A DNA stretch of 64,000 nt from JAVBKV01 sp031553885 (GTDB lineage Bacteria > Bacteroidota > Bacteroidia > Bacteroidales > Azobacteroidaceae). The DNA lies in the NCBI GenBank assembly GCA_031553885.1, contig JAVBKV010000017.1:32436-96435 (forward strand), in the 5' to 3' direction. Below, in pieces: positions 8,855 to 17,887 of this stretch (its first letter is position 1; each line of letters starts with the position of its first letter). The position numbers were made by a program, and so were the translations under genes. Under the pieces are notes generated by a model that saw only the letters and a list, made by a program, of their open reading frames with translations, did no database searches and was not told the origin of the DNA.

Positions 8855-9937
8855 GTGAATACTTTTGGAAACATATTCAGACTAACCTCATTCGGAGAAT
8901 CTCATGGAGAGGCTGTCGGCGGAGTAATCGATGGTTGTCCCGCCGGCATCCTGCTTGATGAATCAATGATCCAGAAAGAGCTGGACCGTAGAAAACCGGG
9001 CCAATCGGCATTAACGACTCCCCGCAAAGAAGACGATAAAGTCGAATTGCTCTCCGGCATTTACGAAGGCAAGACTACAGGAACTCCGATCGGGTTTATA
9101 GTCCGGAACAACAACCAGCATTCGTCTGATTACGATAATCTGAAGGATGTATTCCGCCCTTCTCACGCCGATTATACCTACCAAATGAAATACGGGTTCC
9201 GGGATCACCGGGGAGGCGGACGATCTTCTGCCCGGGAAACTATTGCCCGTTGTGTTGCAGGAGCTGTAGCCAAACAGGTATTGCTGAGTCTGAACATCCG
9301 GATTACGGCTTATACTTCCCAGGTTGGACCGGTTAGGTTGGAAACTTCTTACACTCAACTGGACCTGGATGCAGTGGAAGCGACTCCCGTTCGTTGTCCG
9401 GATCCGGTCATCGCCGAACAAATGATTGCACTTATCAAAGAAGTCAAAGGTCACGGAGACACCATCGGTGGTGTTATTTCCTGCGTATGCCGGGGTGTTC
9501 CTCCCGGATTGGGCGAACCTGTCTTCGGAAAATTACATGCAGCATTAGGAAGTGCGATGCTAAGCATCAATGCCGTGAAGGGATTTGAATATGGATCCGG
9601 CTTTGAGGGCGTACAATACAAAGGATCCGAATGCAACGATATTTTTTATCGTAAACCCGACGGAAAGATCGGAACCCGAACCAATCGTTCCGGAGGAATC
9701 CAGGGTGGAATATCCAACGGAGAAGATATTTATTTCCGTGTCGCGTTCAAACCGATAGCAACCCTGCTGATGGAGCAGGAAACGGTTGACCGTTATGGCA
9801 ACGAAACGATACTAAAAGCCCGGGGAAGACACGACTCTTGTGTACTTCCGAGAGCGGTTCCCATTGTGGAAGCCATGGCTGCAATGACTATTCTCGACTA
9901 TTATTTACTGAATCAGGCATACCTGCATCACAAGTGA
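8855..9937 (+). CDS. aroC: Chorismate synthase
   Basis: 360 residues from a GTG at 8855. The frame stays open into the FKBP gene, but the conserved N-terminus of the family (M/V-NTFGNIFRLTSFGESHGE) fixes the GTG as the start. Further signatures are GESHG, RRPGQS-type segment, DHRGGGRSSARET and TNRSGGIQGGISNGEDIYFR. It converts EPSP to chorismate, the last step of the shikimate pathway, using reduced FMN. It lies 16 bp after the FKBP gene and its last 10 bp overlap the end of the convergent amidotransferase gene. Confidence 0.98.
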   Translation: MNTFGNIFRLTSFGESHGEAVGGVIDGCPAGILLDESMIQKELDRRKPGQSALTTPRKEDDKVELLSGIYEGKTTGTPIGFIVRNNNQHSSDYDNLKDVFRPSHADYTYQMKYGFRDHRGGGRSSARETIARCVAGAVAKQVLLSLNIRITAYTSQVGPVRLETSYTQLDLDAVEATPVRCPDPVIAEQMIALIKEVKGHGDTIGGVISCVCRGVPPGLGEPVFGKLHAALGSAMLSINAVKGFEYGSGFEGVQYKGSECNDIFYRKPDGKIGTRTNRSGGIQGGISNGEDIYFRVAFKPIATLLMEQETVDRYGNETILKARGRHDSCVLPRAVPIVEAMAAMTILDYYLLNQAYLHHK

Positions 9938-11799
9938 GCAGAAACACCCTCCATGTAATGGATAAATGCGCGGTTTACTACCCAATTCCCTCCCGGAGTA
10001 GGATAATCTCCTGAAAAATACCAATCCCCGGAATGTTCCGGACATGCCTGATGCAATCCTTCAATGGTTTGAAAAACGATTTTCACTTCGGCTTTTGTCC
10101 CTTCCGGCGTAAGCATCTGAGCAATCTTATCTGCTATTTCCGTATCTGAAAACGGTTCATACAATTTCTTTACATAATTGATCACCTGCTCTTTCGGCAG
10201 ATCTTCCTGTTGCTTTGACAACCGGTAAACTTCTTCCAGCAACTGTTCCATACCCCGTTCCCGGATTAAGGTAACCACAGCCCGGAATGCTGCAAATTCA
10301 CTCATCCTGCTCATATCGATTCCGTAGCAATCGGGATAACGAACCTGGGGAGAAGATGACACAATAACAATTTTCTTCGGATGCAGTCGATCCAGTATTT
10401 TGATAATGCTTTGCTTCAGCGTGGTTCCCCGGACAATACTGTCGTCGATCACGACCAGGTTGTCGATACCGGGGGTAATCGATCCGTACGTAATATCATA
10501 TACGTGGGCAGCCAGGTCATCCCGGCTTTTATCTTCGGAAATAAAAGTACGCAATTTAATGTCCTTGACCGCCACCTTTTCCTGCCGGATACGCAAAGAC
10601 AATATCCGTTCCAGTTCCTCTTCCGTCAAGTTACCGGAATGAAGGGTTATCATCTCTTTTTTCTGTTTATTGAGGTATTCTTCAAACCCTTCCAACATCC
10701 CATAAAAAGCGACCTCCGCCGTATTGGGAATGAAAGAAAAAACGGTATGTTCCAGGTCATAACCAACCGATTCCAGAATGGGATTCAGCAACAGACGCCC
10801 CAGCATTTTCCGTTCCCGGTAAATGTTTTCATCACTTCCCCGGGAAAAATAAATACGTTCGAAAGAGCATGGTTTCACGTTTTCCGGCTCCCGGATCTGC
10901 TCCAACAGCAGTGACCCGTTTTTCCGGACAATCAATGACTGTCCGGGAAGCACTTCCTGTACCTGCACAGCAGACACATTCAATACAGTCTGGATCACCG
11001 GACGTTCGGAAGCCACCACAACAATTTCGTCGTCAGCATAATAAAAAGCCGGACGAATACCCCAGGGATCACGAAAAGCAAATAAGTCCGTATTGCCGGT
11101 AAGCCCGCAAATGACATAGCCCCCATCCCATGTCTGGCAGGAACGACGCAACACATGAGCGAGATCCAGGTTATCGGCAATAGTCCGGTTCCGCTCCTGA
11201 CCGTCCGTTATTTTCAGTTTATATAATTCATACAGGTGCTGAACCTCGCGGTCCAGGTAATTTCCCATCATTTCCAGCATCATCAGCGTATCGGAATACA
11301 ACCGGGGATGCTGCCCCTGGGCAATCAGTTGCCGGAAAATCTCATCCACATTCGTCAGGTTAAAATTACCGCAAAGCATCAGACTCCGGGAACGCCAGTT
11401 GTTCCGGCGCAGAAAAGGATGAACGTAAGAAATTCCCGAACGACCAGTCGTGCTGTATCGTAAGTGACCCATGTAAGCCTCCCCATAAAAGGGAATATCA
11501 TTACCGGAATAATCGTCAGGAACCTGCTGAGAGGCAATATGAGCGGCTTCAAATACCTCCTGAATCGCATTACTGCCCAACGCCCGTTCGCGAAAAATAT
11601 ATTCCGTACCGGGAACCGCCAGGGAATTAACACAACCGATCCCCGCTCCTTCCTGTCCTCGGTTATGCTGTTTTTCCATCAAAAGATACAATTTATTTAA
11701 CCCGTACCTCCAGGTACCATATTTTTCAATGTAATACTCCATCGGTTTCAGCAGGCGCACCATGGCCACACCGCATTCATGTTTCAATATTTCCGACAT
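9928..11799 (-). CDS. PurF-like glutamine amidotransferase/phosphoribosyltransferase (long form)
   Basis: 623 residues. The N-terminal class II glutamine amidotransferase (Ntn) domain has its nucleophile at Cys9 in HECGVAMVRL after a short leader, with QHNRGQEGAG and GHLRYSTTGRSG. A type I phosphoribosyltransferase domain follows with the PRPP loop LVVIDDSIVRGTT. PurF makes phosphoribosylamine in purine synthesis. At 623 residues this is about 150 longer than classical PurF, with inserts and a C-terminal extension (GDYPTPGGNWVVNRAF). Bacteroidales often carry this long form in addition to standard PurF, so it may have a specialised role. It sits just downstream of glnN, but a terminator separates them. 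Confidence 0.88.
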   Translation of the reverse strand: MSEILKHECGVAMVRLLKPMEYYIEKYGTWRYGLNKLYLLMEKQHNRGQEGAGIGCVNSLAVPGTEYIFRERALGSNAIQEVFEAAHIASQQVPDDYSGNDIPFYGEAYMGHLRYSTTGRSGISYVHPFLRRNNWRSRSLMLCGNFNLTNVDEIFRQLIAQGQHPRLYSDTLMMLEMMGNYLDREVQHLYELYKLKITDGQERNRTIADNLDLAHVLRRSCQTWDGGYVICGLTGNTDLFAFRDPWGIRPAFYYADDEIVVVASERPVIQTVLNVSAVQVQEVLPGQSLIVRKNGSLLLEQIREPENVKPCSFERIYFSRGSDENIYRERKMLGRLLLNPILESVGYDLEHTVFSFIPNTAEVAFYGMLEGFEEYLNKQKKEMITLHSGNLTEEELERILSLRIRQEKVAVKDIKLRTFISEDKSRDDLAAHVYDITYGSITPGIDNLVVIDDSIVRGTTLKQSIIKILDRLHPKKIVIVSSSPQVRYPDCYGIDMSRMSEFAAFRAVVTLIRERGMEQLLEEVYRLSKQQEDLPKEQVINYVKKLYEPFSDTEIADKIAQMLTPEGTKAEVKIVFQTIEGLHQACPEHSGDWYFSGDYPTPGGNWVVNRAFIHYMEGVSAHL

Positions 11800-11814
11800 A
11801 ATTTCACGAATGAA

Positions 11815-11838
11815 AAAGGGCAGTTCGCACTGCCCTTT
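11815..11838 (-). terminator. Rho-independent terminator of glnN
   Basis: Perfect 10-bp stem AAAGGGCAGT / ACTGCCCTTT with a 4-base loop, followed on the minus strand by a short T run. It lies 10 bp after the glnN stop and 16 bp before the start of the PurF-like gene, so read-through may be partial. Confidence 0.8.
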
Positions 11839-11847
11839 ATTATTATT

Positions 11848-14037
11848 TTATCTGATAAACAAAAGTTCCCTGTATTTCGGCAAGGTCCACATTTCATTAT
11901 CGACCGTCAGTTCCAGCTTATCGATATGATAACGAATCTCATCGAGGAAAGGAGCCACCTGTTGGCCGTAAGCAATCGCCTTTTCCCTTTCACTTTCGAC
12001 TCTATTAGCGACTTTACGCGCTTCCACCATCGCATCCACTTTGGTTTTTATATGATTGATATGGAAAGCAATATCTTCAATAATTACCATATCCTGGCCG
12101 GCAATTTCCTTAGCCTTAGCCTCTTCATACAGGCATTTGATCTTGTATACATTATCCAACAACGACCCCTGATACCGGGTAGCCACGGGAATAATGTGAT
12201 TCATGGCCAGATCTCCCAATACCCGGGCCTCGATCTGGATTTTTTTTGTATATTGCTCCCACTTTACCTCATTGCGTGCATGCAGTTCTTTTTCATTCAA
12301 CACTTTAGTTTCAGAAAACATCGCTATGGTTGATGGGGTCAGGTAAGCATCATAAATATGCGGCACTGAAGTCTCACAATCCAAACCACGGCGGGCTGCC
12401 TCTTCTTTCCATTCGTCGCCATAACCGTTTCCGTCAAAGCGAATCGCTTTGGACTCCTTAATGTATTTACGAACAATCGTGAAAATAGCCTCGTTTTTCT
12501 CTTTTCCCGAGTGAATCAGAGCGTCCACCTCCTGTTTGAATTGAATCAACTGGTGAGCTACCGCCGAGTTCAAAGCCAGCATGGCTGCCGCACAGTTGGC
12601 CGAAGAACCGACTGCCCGGAATTCAAAGCGGTTACCCGTAAAAGCAAATGGAGAAGTCCGGTTCCGGTCGGTATTATCGATCAGCAATTCCGGAATATGA
12701 TTCAGAGACAGACGGGTTCCTGATTTTTCCTTGAAAATAATATCTTTAATACCACTGCTGTTTTCCAGTTCATCGAGCAACGCAGAAATCTGACTCCCCA
12801 GAAAGACGGAAATAATAGCAGGAGGAGCTTCATTAGCACCCAGGCGGTGAGCATTGGTAGCCGACGAAATACTGGCCTTCAGCAACGCATTGTTTTTGTA
12901 AACGGCCATCATCACGTTCGTAATGAACGTAATGAATCTCAAATTACTTTCCGTGGATTTACCCGGAGCAATGAGGTTTACACCCGTATCGGTACCCAAT
13001 GACCAGTTGCAATGTTTTCCTGAGCCGTTGATTCCCTTAAACGGTTTTTCGTGCAGTAATACTTTAAATTTATGACGTTCTGCCACCCGTTTCATCACCG
13101 ACATCAACAGGAGGTTATGGTCGACGGCCAGGTTACATTCCTCATAAATAGGTGCCAGCTCAAACTGATTGGGTGCCACCTCGTTATGACGCGTTTTCAG
13201 GGGAATGCTCAGTTTATAACATTCAAATTCCAATTCACGCATGAAAGCGGAAACCCGGGTCGGGATCGCTCCGAAATAATGGTCGTCCAACTGCTGATTT
13301 TTGGCGCTTTCGTGTCCCATAAGAGTACGTTCGGTCAACGCCAGATCCGGACGAGCGGAGTAAAGTGTTTCATCGACCAGGAAATATTCCTGTTCCCAGC
13401 CCAGAAAAGTAGTAACCTTTTTCACGCTCCTATCAAAATAATGACTGACTTCTGCAGCCGCTTTATCCAGGATATTGATGGATTTCAACAAAGGTGTTTT
13501 ATAATCCAGGGCCTCTCCGGTATAAGAAATGAAAATCGTGGGGATACACAAGGTATCATCCACAATAAAAGCAGGAGAAGACGGATCCCAGGCTGTATAA
13601 CCGCGAGCTTCGAATGTATTGCGGATACCTCCGTTCGGAAAGCTGGAAGCATCGGGCTCCTGTTGAGCCAGCAGCTTGCCGGAAAACTCTTCGATCATCC
13701 CTCCATGACCGTCGAATTCCACAAAAGCATCGTGCTTTTCTGCCGTTCCGTCGGTCAACGGGTGAAACCAGTGCGTATAATGCGTAGCACCCATTTCCAT
13801 GGCCCACATACGCATTCCGGCAGCTACATGTGTTGCTACAAAGCGATCCAGAGGCTCACCTTTGTCTATTGCATTCAAAACCAACTTCAGTGTATCCTGA
13901 GAGAGGTATTTTCGCATTTTATTACGGTCAAAAACATACTTCCCGAAATACTCGGACGTTTTCCCTGCCGGGGCTTCCACTTCCCGGGCCTTTCTGCTGT
14001 AAGCCTCTTCTACGGCCTTAAATCTTAAGTTGGACAT
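11848..14037 (-). CDS. glnN: Glutamine synthetase type III
   Basis: 729 residues, the standard length of the GSIII family (classical GSI is about 470). Signatures include FVEFDGHGGMIEEFSGKLLA, EVAPNQFELAPIYEECNLA, ITFITNVMMAVYKNNALLK and FRAVGSSANCAAAMLALN. The enzyme condenses ammonia and glutamate with ATP and is a main ammonia-assimilation enzyme in Bacteroidales. The ATG at 14037 lies about 35 nt after a predicted transcription start. It has its own promoter (14075-14082) and terminator (11815-11838), so it is probably a single-gene unit. Confidence 0.98.
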   Translation of the reverse strand: MSNLRFKAVEEAYSRKAREVEAPAGKTSEYFGKYVFDRNKMRKYLSQDTLKLVLNAIDKGEPLDRFVATHVAAGMRMWAMEMGATHYTHWFHPLTDGTAEKHDAFVEFDGHGGMIEEFSGKLLAQQEPDASSFPNGGIRNTFEARGYTAWDPSSPAFIVDDTLCIPTIFISYTGEALDYKTPLLKSINILDKAAAEVSHYFDRSVKKVTTFLGWEQEYFLVDETLYSARPDLALTERTLMGHESAKNQQLDDHYFGAIPTRVSAFMRELEFECYKLSIPLKTRHNEVAPNQFELAPIYEECNLAVDHNLLLMSVMKRVAERHKFKVLLHEKPFKGINGSGKHCNWSLGTDTGVNLIAPGKSTESNLRFITFITNVMMAVYKNNALLKASISSATNAHRLGANEAPPAIISVFLGSQISALLDELENSSGIKDIIFKEKSGTRLSLNHIPELLIDNTDRNRTSPFAFTGNRFEFRAVGSSANCAAAMLALNSAVAHQLIQFKQEVDALIHSGKEKNEAIFTIVRKYIKESKAIRFDGNGYGDEWKEEAARRGLDCETSVPHIYDAYLTPSTIAMFSETKVLNEKELHARNEVKWEQYTKKIQIEARVLGDLAMNHIIPVATRYQGSLLDNVYKIKCLYEEAKAKEIAGQDMVIIEDIAFHINHIKTKVDAMVEARKVANRVESEREKAIAYGQQVAPFLDEIRYHIDKLELTVDNEMWTLPKYRELLFIR

Positions 14038-14074
14038 TTTGATACTTGAATCTATGCGTTAAAAATCTTCGATG

Positions 14075-14082
14075 CAAAAATA
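14075..14082 (-). promoter_or_regulatory. -7 promoter box of glnN
   Basis: TATTTTTG on the minus strand fits TAnnTTTG and gives an expected leader of about 33 nt. It lies 12 bp before the start of the coding sequence's upstream neighbour end (dapL stop at 14094). Confidence 0.55.
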
Positions 14083-14093
14083 ATACTAAAATC

Positions 14094-15323
14094 TCAAAGA
14101 TTCATTTTTTTTATTCGTTCAATAGCTTCCAATGTATCTGTTTTTTTTCCGAAGGCAGTCAGACGGAAAAATCCCTCTCCGTTTTTTCCAAAACCCACGC
14201 CCGGCGTACCTACTACCTGAGCTTCATTCAACAGTCGATCGAAGAAACTCCAGGATGACATACCGTTGGGCGTTTTCATCCACAGGTAAGGAGCATTGAT
14301 CCCTCCATAAACCGTCAGACCCACAGATTCCAGGCCCTCTTTAATCAACCGGGCATTTTCCATATAATACTGAATGGTCTCCCTTACCTGCATTTTTCCT
14401 TCCGGGGAATAGATGGCTTCCGCTCCTCGCTGGGTAATGTAAGAAGTACCGTTGAACTTGGTCGATTGCCTGCGGCGCCAGGATGCATTCAGGGCATGTA
14501 ACCGTCCGGAACGGTCCGACACTTTCAATGCTTTGGGTACAACTGTATATCCGCATCTTACTCCGGTAAACCCGGCCGTTTTGGAAAAACTACGAAATTC
14601 TACCGCAACCTCTTTTGCTCCTTCTATTTCATAAATGCTGTGAGGAACACCATCTTCCGAGATAAAAGCCTCATAAGCAGCGTCAAACAAGATCAGTACG
14701 TTTTTACTCAGGGCATAATTCACCCATTCTTCCAGTTGTTTTTTAGTCAATGTAGTACCTGTCGGGTTGTTCGGATAACACAGATAGACCATATCTACCC
14801 GTTTGGTAAGTAACTCCGGGACAAACTGATTTTCCGGCGTACAAGGTAAATATGTAACATTATTCCAGGCTCCGTTTCTGAAATAACCGGCCCTGCCTGC
14901 CATAACGTTGCTATCGATATATACCGGGTAAACAGGATCCGTCACAGCTACCGTATTCTCGGCACTTAATATATCTCCGAAATTTCCCGTATCGCTTTTC
15001 GCCCCGTCACTGACAAAAATTTCGTCTTCATCTAATGTTATACCCCGTGGTTGAAAATCATTCCGGATAATCGCATCGATCAAAAAAGGATAACCGGTCT
15101 CCGGAGCATATCCTCTCAGTGTTTCCTCCCGGGACATTTCGTCGACAGCCCGGTGCATGGCTTCTATCACAGCCGGAGCCAGCGGACGCGTCACATCTCC
15201 GATCCCCAGACTGATCACCCGGGCATCCGGATGAAGCTCCCTGTATTTCTTCACTTTTTTCGACACCTCCGAAAACAAATAATTCCCGGGCAATCTCAAT
15301 AAATATTCATTAATCAAAGTCAT
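14094..15323 (-). CDS. dapL: LL-diaminopimelate aminotransferase
   Basis: 409 residues, as expected for DapL. The N-terminal signature INEYLLRLPGNYLFSEVSKK and SLGIGDVTRPL, the substrate loop YAPETGYP, and the PLP lysine (Lys248) in SFSKTAGFTGVRCGYTVVP are all present. It converts tetrahydrodipicolinate plus glutamate directly to LL-diaminopimelate, bypassing the acylated intermediates of DapD/C/E. It lies 32 bp downstream of dapF on the same strand, so the pair supplies meso-diaminopimelate for lysine and peptidoglycan. Confidence 0.97.
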   Translation of the reverse strand: MTLINEYLLRLPGNYLFSEVSKKVKKYRELHPDARVISLGIGDVTRPLAPAVIEAMHRAVDEMSREETLRGYAPETGYPFLIDAIIRNDFQPRGITLDEDEIFVSDGAKSDTGNFGDILSAENTVAVTDPVYPVYIDSNVMAGRAGYFRNGAWNNVTYLPCTPENQFVPELLTKRVDMVYLCYPNNPTGTTLTKKQLEEWVNYALSKNVLILFDAAYEAFISEDGVPHSIYEIEGAKEVAVEFRSFSKTAGFTGVRCGYTVVPKALKVSDRSGRLHALNASWRRRQSTKFNGTSYITQRGAEAIYSPEGKMQVRETIQYYMENARLIKEGLESVGLTVYGGINAPYLWMKTPNGMSSWSFFDRLLNEAQVVGTPGVGFGKNGEGFFRLTAFGKKTDTLEAIERIKKMNL

Positions 15324-15327
15324 TGTA

Positions 15328-15361
15328 TTAATTCTTAACTCTTAATTTTTAATTCTTAATT
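15328..15361. repeat. AT-rich TTAATTCTTAA-type short repeat between dapF and dapL
   Basis: Imperfect tandem copies of ATTCTTAA / ACTCTTAATTTTT fill the 32-bp gap. They continue into dapF and supply its stop codon and the final Asn codon. The same sequence family forms the large hairpin at 53844-53946. Confidence 0.7.
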
Positions 15362-16159
15362 CTCATCCACCCATTCTCCTTCAAACACCCGGACGGCATC
15401 TCCGGTCAGGTACACCCGGTTGTCTTCCCTGCTCCATTCCACCTCAAGGTCACCTCCCAACAGGTGAATTACGGCCTTCCTGTCCAACAAACCGTTAATA
15501 ACCCCGGCAACCAACGCAGCACAGGCACCTGTTCCACAAGCCTGCGTCTCACCGGAACCCCGTTCCCAAACCCTCATCCGGGCCTCCTCCGGAGAAAGAA
15601 TTTCAATAAATTCGACATTGGTACGTTCCGGAAACATCGGATGATACTCGATTCTTTTGCCGATATCACTCAACAGCAAATCATCAATGGACGACATAAA
15701 CAATACCGCATGAGGATTACCCATAGATATACAGGTAATTGCAAATTCTTCCGGAGAAAAATTAACCCGGTGATTCACCGATTGAACCTCCGGTTCTCCC
15801 ATATCAACCTTTACACTCATGACTTTCCCGCCCTGAGTATAAAGCTGTAACCTTTTTATTCCCGCTTTTGTTTCCAGCGTTAACGAAGTTTTAGTAGTCA
15901 ATCCGGAATCGTAAACATACTTACCTACACACCGGGAAGCATTCCCGCACATCTGTGCCTCAGAGCCATCAGCATTAAACATACGCATCTTAAAATCGCA
16001 AAAATCGGATGGCTGGATTAATACCAAACCATCCGATCCTATCCCCTTGTGCCTATTACTCAGCTTAACAGCCAATACTTCCGGATGCTCTACTTTTTCC
16101 TTGAAACAATCCATATAGATGTAATCATTTCCGGTTCCGTGCATCTTAATAAATTTCAT
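15356..16159 (-). CDS. dapF: Diaminopimelate epimerase
   Basis: 267 residues. The two catalytic cysteines are in MCGNASRC and QACGTGACA, and the N-terminus FIKMHGTGNDYIYMD is typical. It converts LL- to meso-diaminopimelate, the cross-linking residue of peptidoglycan and precursor of lysine. First gene of a likely dapF-dapL operon with a promoter at 16217-16224. The last codon and stop lie inside a short AT repeat. Confidence 0.97.
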   Translation of the reverse strand: MKFIKMHGTGNDYIYMDCFKEKVEHPEVLAVKLSNRHKGIGSDGLVLIQPSDFCDFKMRMFNADGSEAQMCGNASRCVGKYVYDSGLTTKTSLTLETKAGIKRLQLYTQGGKVMSVKVDMGEPEVQSVNHRVNFSPEEFAITCISMGNPHAVLFMSSIDDLLLSDIGKRIEYHPMFPERTNVEFIEILSPEEARMRVWERGSGETQACGTGACAALVAGVINGLLDRKAVIHLLGGDLEVEWSREDNRVYLTGDAVRVFEGEWVDEN

Positions 16160-16216
16160 AATGTCTTTTTGAGCGTTTTTTATTGTTCATAGTTACATAA
16201 AAATCAAAATATCCTA

Positions 16217-16224
16217 CAAATATA
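16217..16224 (-). promoter_or_regulatory. -7 promoter box of dapF-dapL
   Basis: TATATTTG on the minus strand, expected leader about 53 nt. No clear -33 box. Confidence 0.5.
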
Positions 16225-16295
16225 ACCATTTTCTTTTAAATAAAACAATATTATTTTCTTTTTGTTTTAAAAAATGACTTTTTAAAAAATATTAT

Positions 16296-16303
16296 TATCT
16301 TTG
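16296..16303 (+). promoter_or_regulatory. -7 promoter box immediately before the PPTase start codon
   Basis: TATCTTTG ends only 4 bases before the ATG at 16308. Transcription would begin at or within a few bases of the start codon, so the mRNA may be leaderless. Confidence 0.5.
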
Positions 16304-16307
16304 CATA

Positions 16308-16952
16308 ATGAGTAAATCCAATCTACTGCAGCATGCCCGTTGGGGGGTTCGTCCAATCCTGGAATCTTCGGAAGAACTTCTCTCTATGCTGGAGAGGCAT
16401 GATCTGTACCTGCCTTCGATTCAATCCATGAGTCAGGAACACAGGAAACAAGAATGGCTGACAGTCCGGGTATTGCTGAAAGAGCTGTTGGAAGAAGAAA
16501 AGGAAATCTGCTATACTCCGGCCGGAAAGCCCTATTTGTCCGACCATTCTTTCCAGATCGGCATTACCCATACCAGGGGATATGTAGCCATTATTCTCGA
16601 CCCTCATCATCCCGTAGGAATCGATATGGAGTATCTTTCTCCACGAATCCGGAAAATCAGAAGCCGGTTTATGAATGAAAAAGAAGAGGCTGATCTGGAT
16701 AACGAAATGGAGGACATTCATCTGCTATTGCATTGGTCTGCTAAAGAAACGTTATTCAAAACCCTGGGTGTTGAAAATGTAGAATTCAGACAACAACTAC
16801 ACATCCGGCCATTCAAACCGGTCCTTAACAAGCTGGATTCTTTTTCCGCATTTGAAACCCGCACGGAAAACAATTATTCTTTTACCATACACTACCTGGC
16901 GCAGACGGATTATGTTCTGACTTTTTGTATTTTATCAGCTAACAAACAATAA
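16308..16952 (+). CDS. 4'-phosphopantetheinyl transferase (Sfp-like superfamily)
   Basis: 214 residues. The two magnesium/CoA-binding motifs are present: GIDMEYL (about residue 104) and WSAKETLFK (about 144). The first half has the usual ITHTRGYVA segment before motif one. These enzymes attach phosphopantetheine to carrier proteins; whether the target is the fatty-acid ACP or a secondary-metabolite carrier cannot be told. It is divergent from dapF, followed at 46 bp by a lipoprotein gene that may be in the same transcript. Confidence 0.92.
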   Translation: MSKSNLLQHARWGVRPILESSEELLSMLERHDLYLPSIQSMSQEHRKQEWLTVRVLLKELLEEEKEICYTPAGKPYLSDHSFQIGITHTRGYVAIILDPHHPVGIDMEYLSPRIRKIRSRFMNEKEEADLDNEMEDIHLLLHWSAKETLFKTLGVENVEFRQQLHIRPFKPVLNKLDSFSAFETRTENNYSFTIHYLAQTDYVLTFCILSANKQ

Positions 16953-16998
16953 TTTACACTATTTTCGTTTTATATATAAACCTTATTCATGTTAACTT

Positions 16999-17880
16999 AT
17001 GTCACGACACTCAATTTACCTTTGGTTTATTTTATTAGTTGTAATCGCTTCACTAAGTTCTTGCACGGAGCTAACGGATGATACCGTCATTGTTTCAGGA
17101 AAAATAACCAACACTTCCGGTGCCGGGCTTCCGGATGCCGACATCCTCTTAAGTTTTGGAACAACTAACTACACGGAAAAGACAGACCCTAACGGAAACT
17201 TCAGAATTTCGCTCGGCCAGGGAGGGACCGGGTTTCTGTCGATCAGTAAAGAAGGATATTCCTCTTCATCCCAGTATTTCACACTGATGGACGGAGACCA
17301 TAAAAAAATCAACCAACCGCTTAAAACCATTTCCGAAAGTTCATACCTTATTATTGACATCAATAAGGTCAGTGTCAGAAACATTGCCGGAACCATTAAC
17401 ACTCTTATTAAAACCAATACTACATTTGAAGTAGAAAACACCACCGACTGGATCGAATATACGATCAAATACGGAAATGAGCTGATCATCAATTACAAAG
17501 AAAACGATGATCCCACCGAACGGACGGGTACGATTAAAATAAAAGGAAAATACGGACTTTACCACGAAATCGTTATTACTCAGGACCCAGGACCTTATGT
17601 CAGGTTAATCGATTACATCGGAAAGGATAACCGCACAAGTTTCCCTGCTGATATACCATTCCTTACCTTCAACAGAAAAGTTACATTAATTGGAAAAGAG
17701 TCTGCTATATGGATGGACCTGACACATGAATACTCGGAGGATCAGAAGACAATCTATTTTCCTAAAGCCAAAATACCACAGGCTGTAGAATCCGTTAAAG
17801 TCATCTATGGTGTCATATCCGACGACAAAGTGATACTACAGGGAGAATTAATAATCTACAACAATGACTACAAAAAATAG
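16999..17880 (+). CDS. Lipoprotein with carboxypeptidase-regulatory-like and BACON-like domains
   Basis: 293 residues. Lipoprotein signal with lipobox LSSC (Cys22). A carboxypeptidase-regulatory-like beta domain spans about 30-105 (VSGKITNTSGAGLPDADI, then DPNGNFRISL). A BACON-like domain spans about 110-190 (TTDWIEYTIKYGNELIINY, then RTGTIKIKGKYGLYHEIVIT and Gln-Asp). The last 100 residues are unassigned. BACON domains are found in glycan- or mucin-associated surface proteins of this phylum; the role here is not known. The next gene starts 7 bp after the stop, so the two are co-transcribed. Confidence 0.82.
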   Translation: MSRHSIYLWFILLVVIASLSSCTELTDDTVIVSGKITNTSGAGLPDADILLSFGTTNYTEKTDPNGNFRISLGQGGTGFLSISKEGYSSSSQYFTLMDGDHKKINQPLKTISESSYLIIDINKVSVRNIAGTINTLIKTNTTFEVENTTDWIEYTIKYGNELIINYKENDDPTERTGTIKIKGKYGLYHEIVITQDPGPYVRLIDYIGKDNRTSFPADIPFLTFNRKVTLIGKESAIWMDLTHEYSEDQKTIYFPKAKIPQAVESVKVIYGVISDDKVILQGELIIYNNDYKK

Positions 17881-17887
17881 ATATCAC

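Noticed and set aside
13072..14028. 318-codon plus-strand frame opposite glnN
   Set aside because: Antisense shadow of a strongly conserved gene; no protein-like features.
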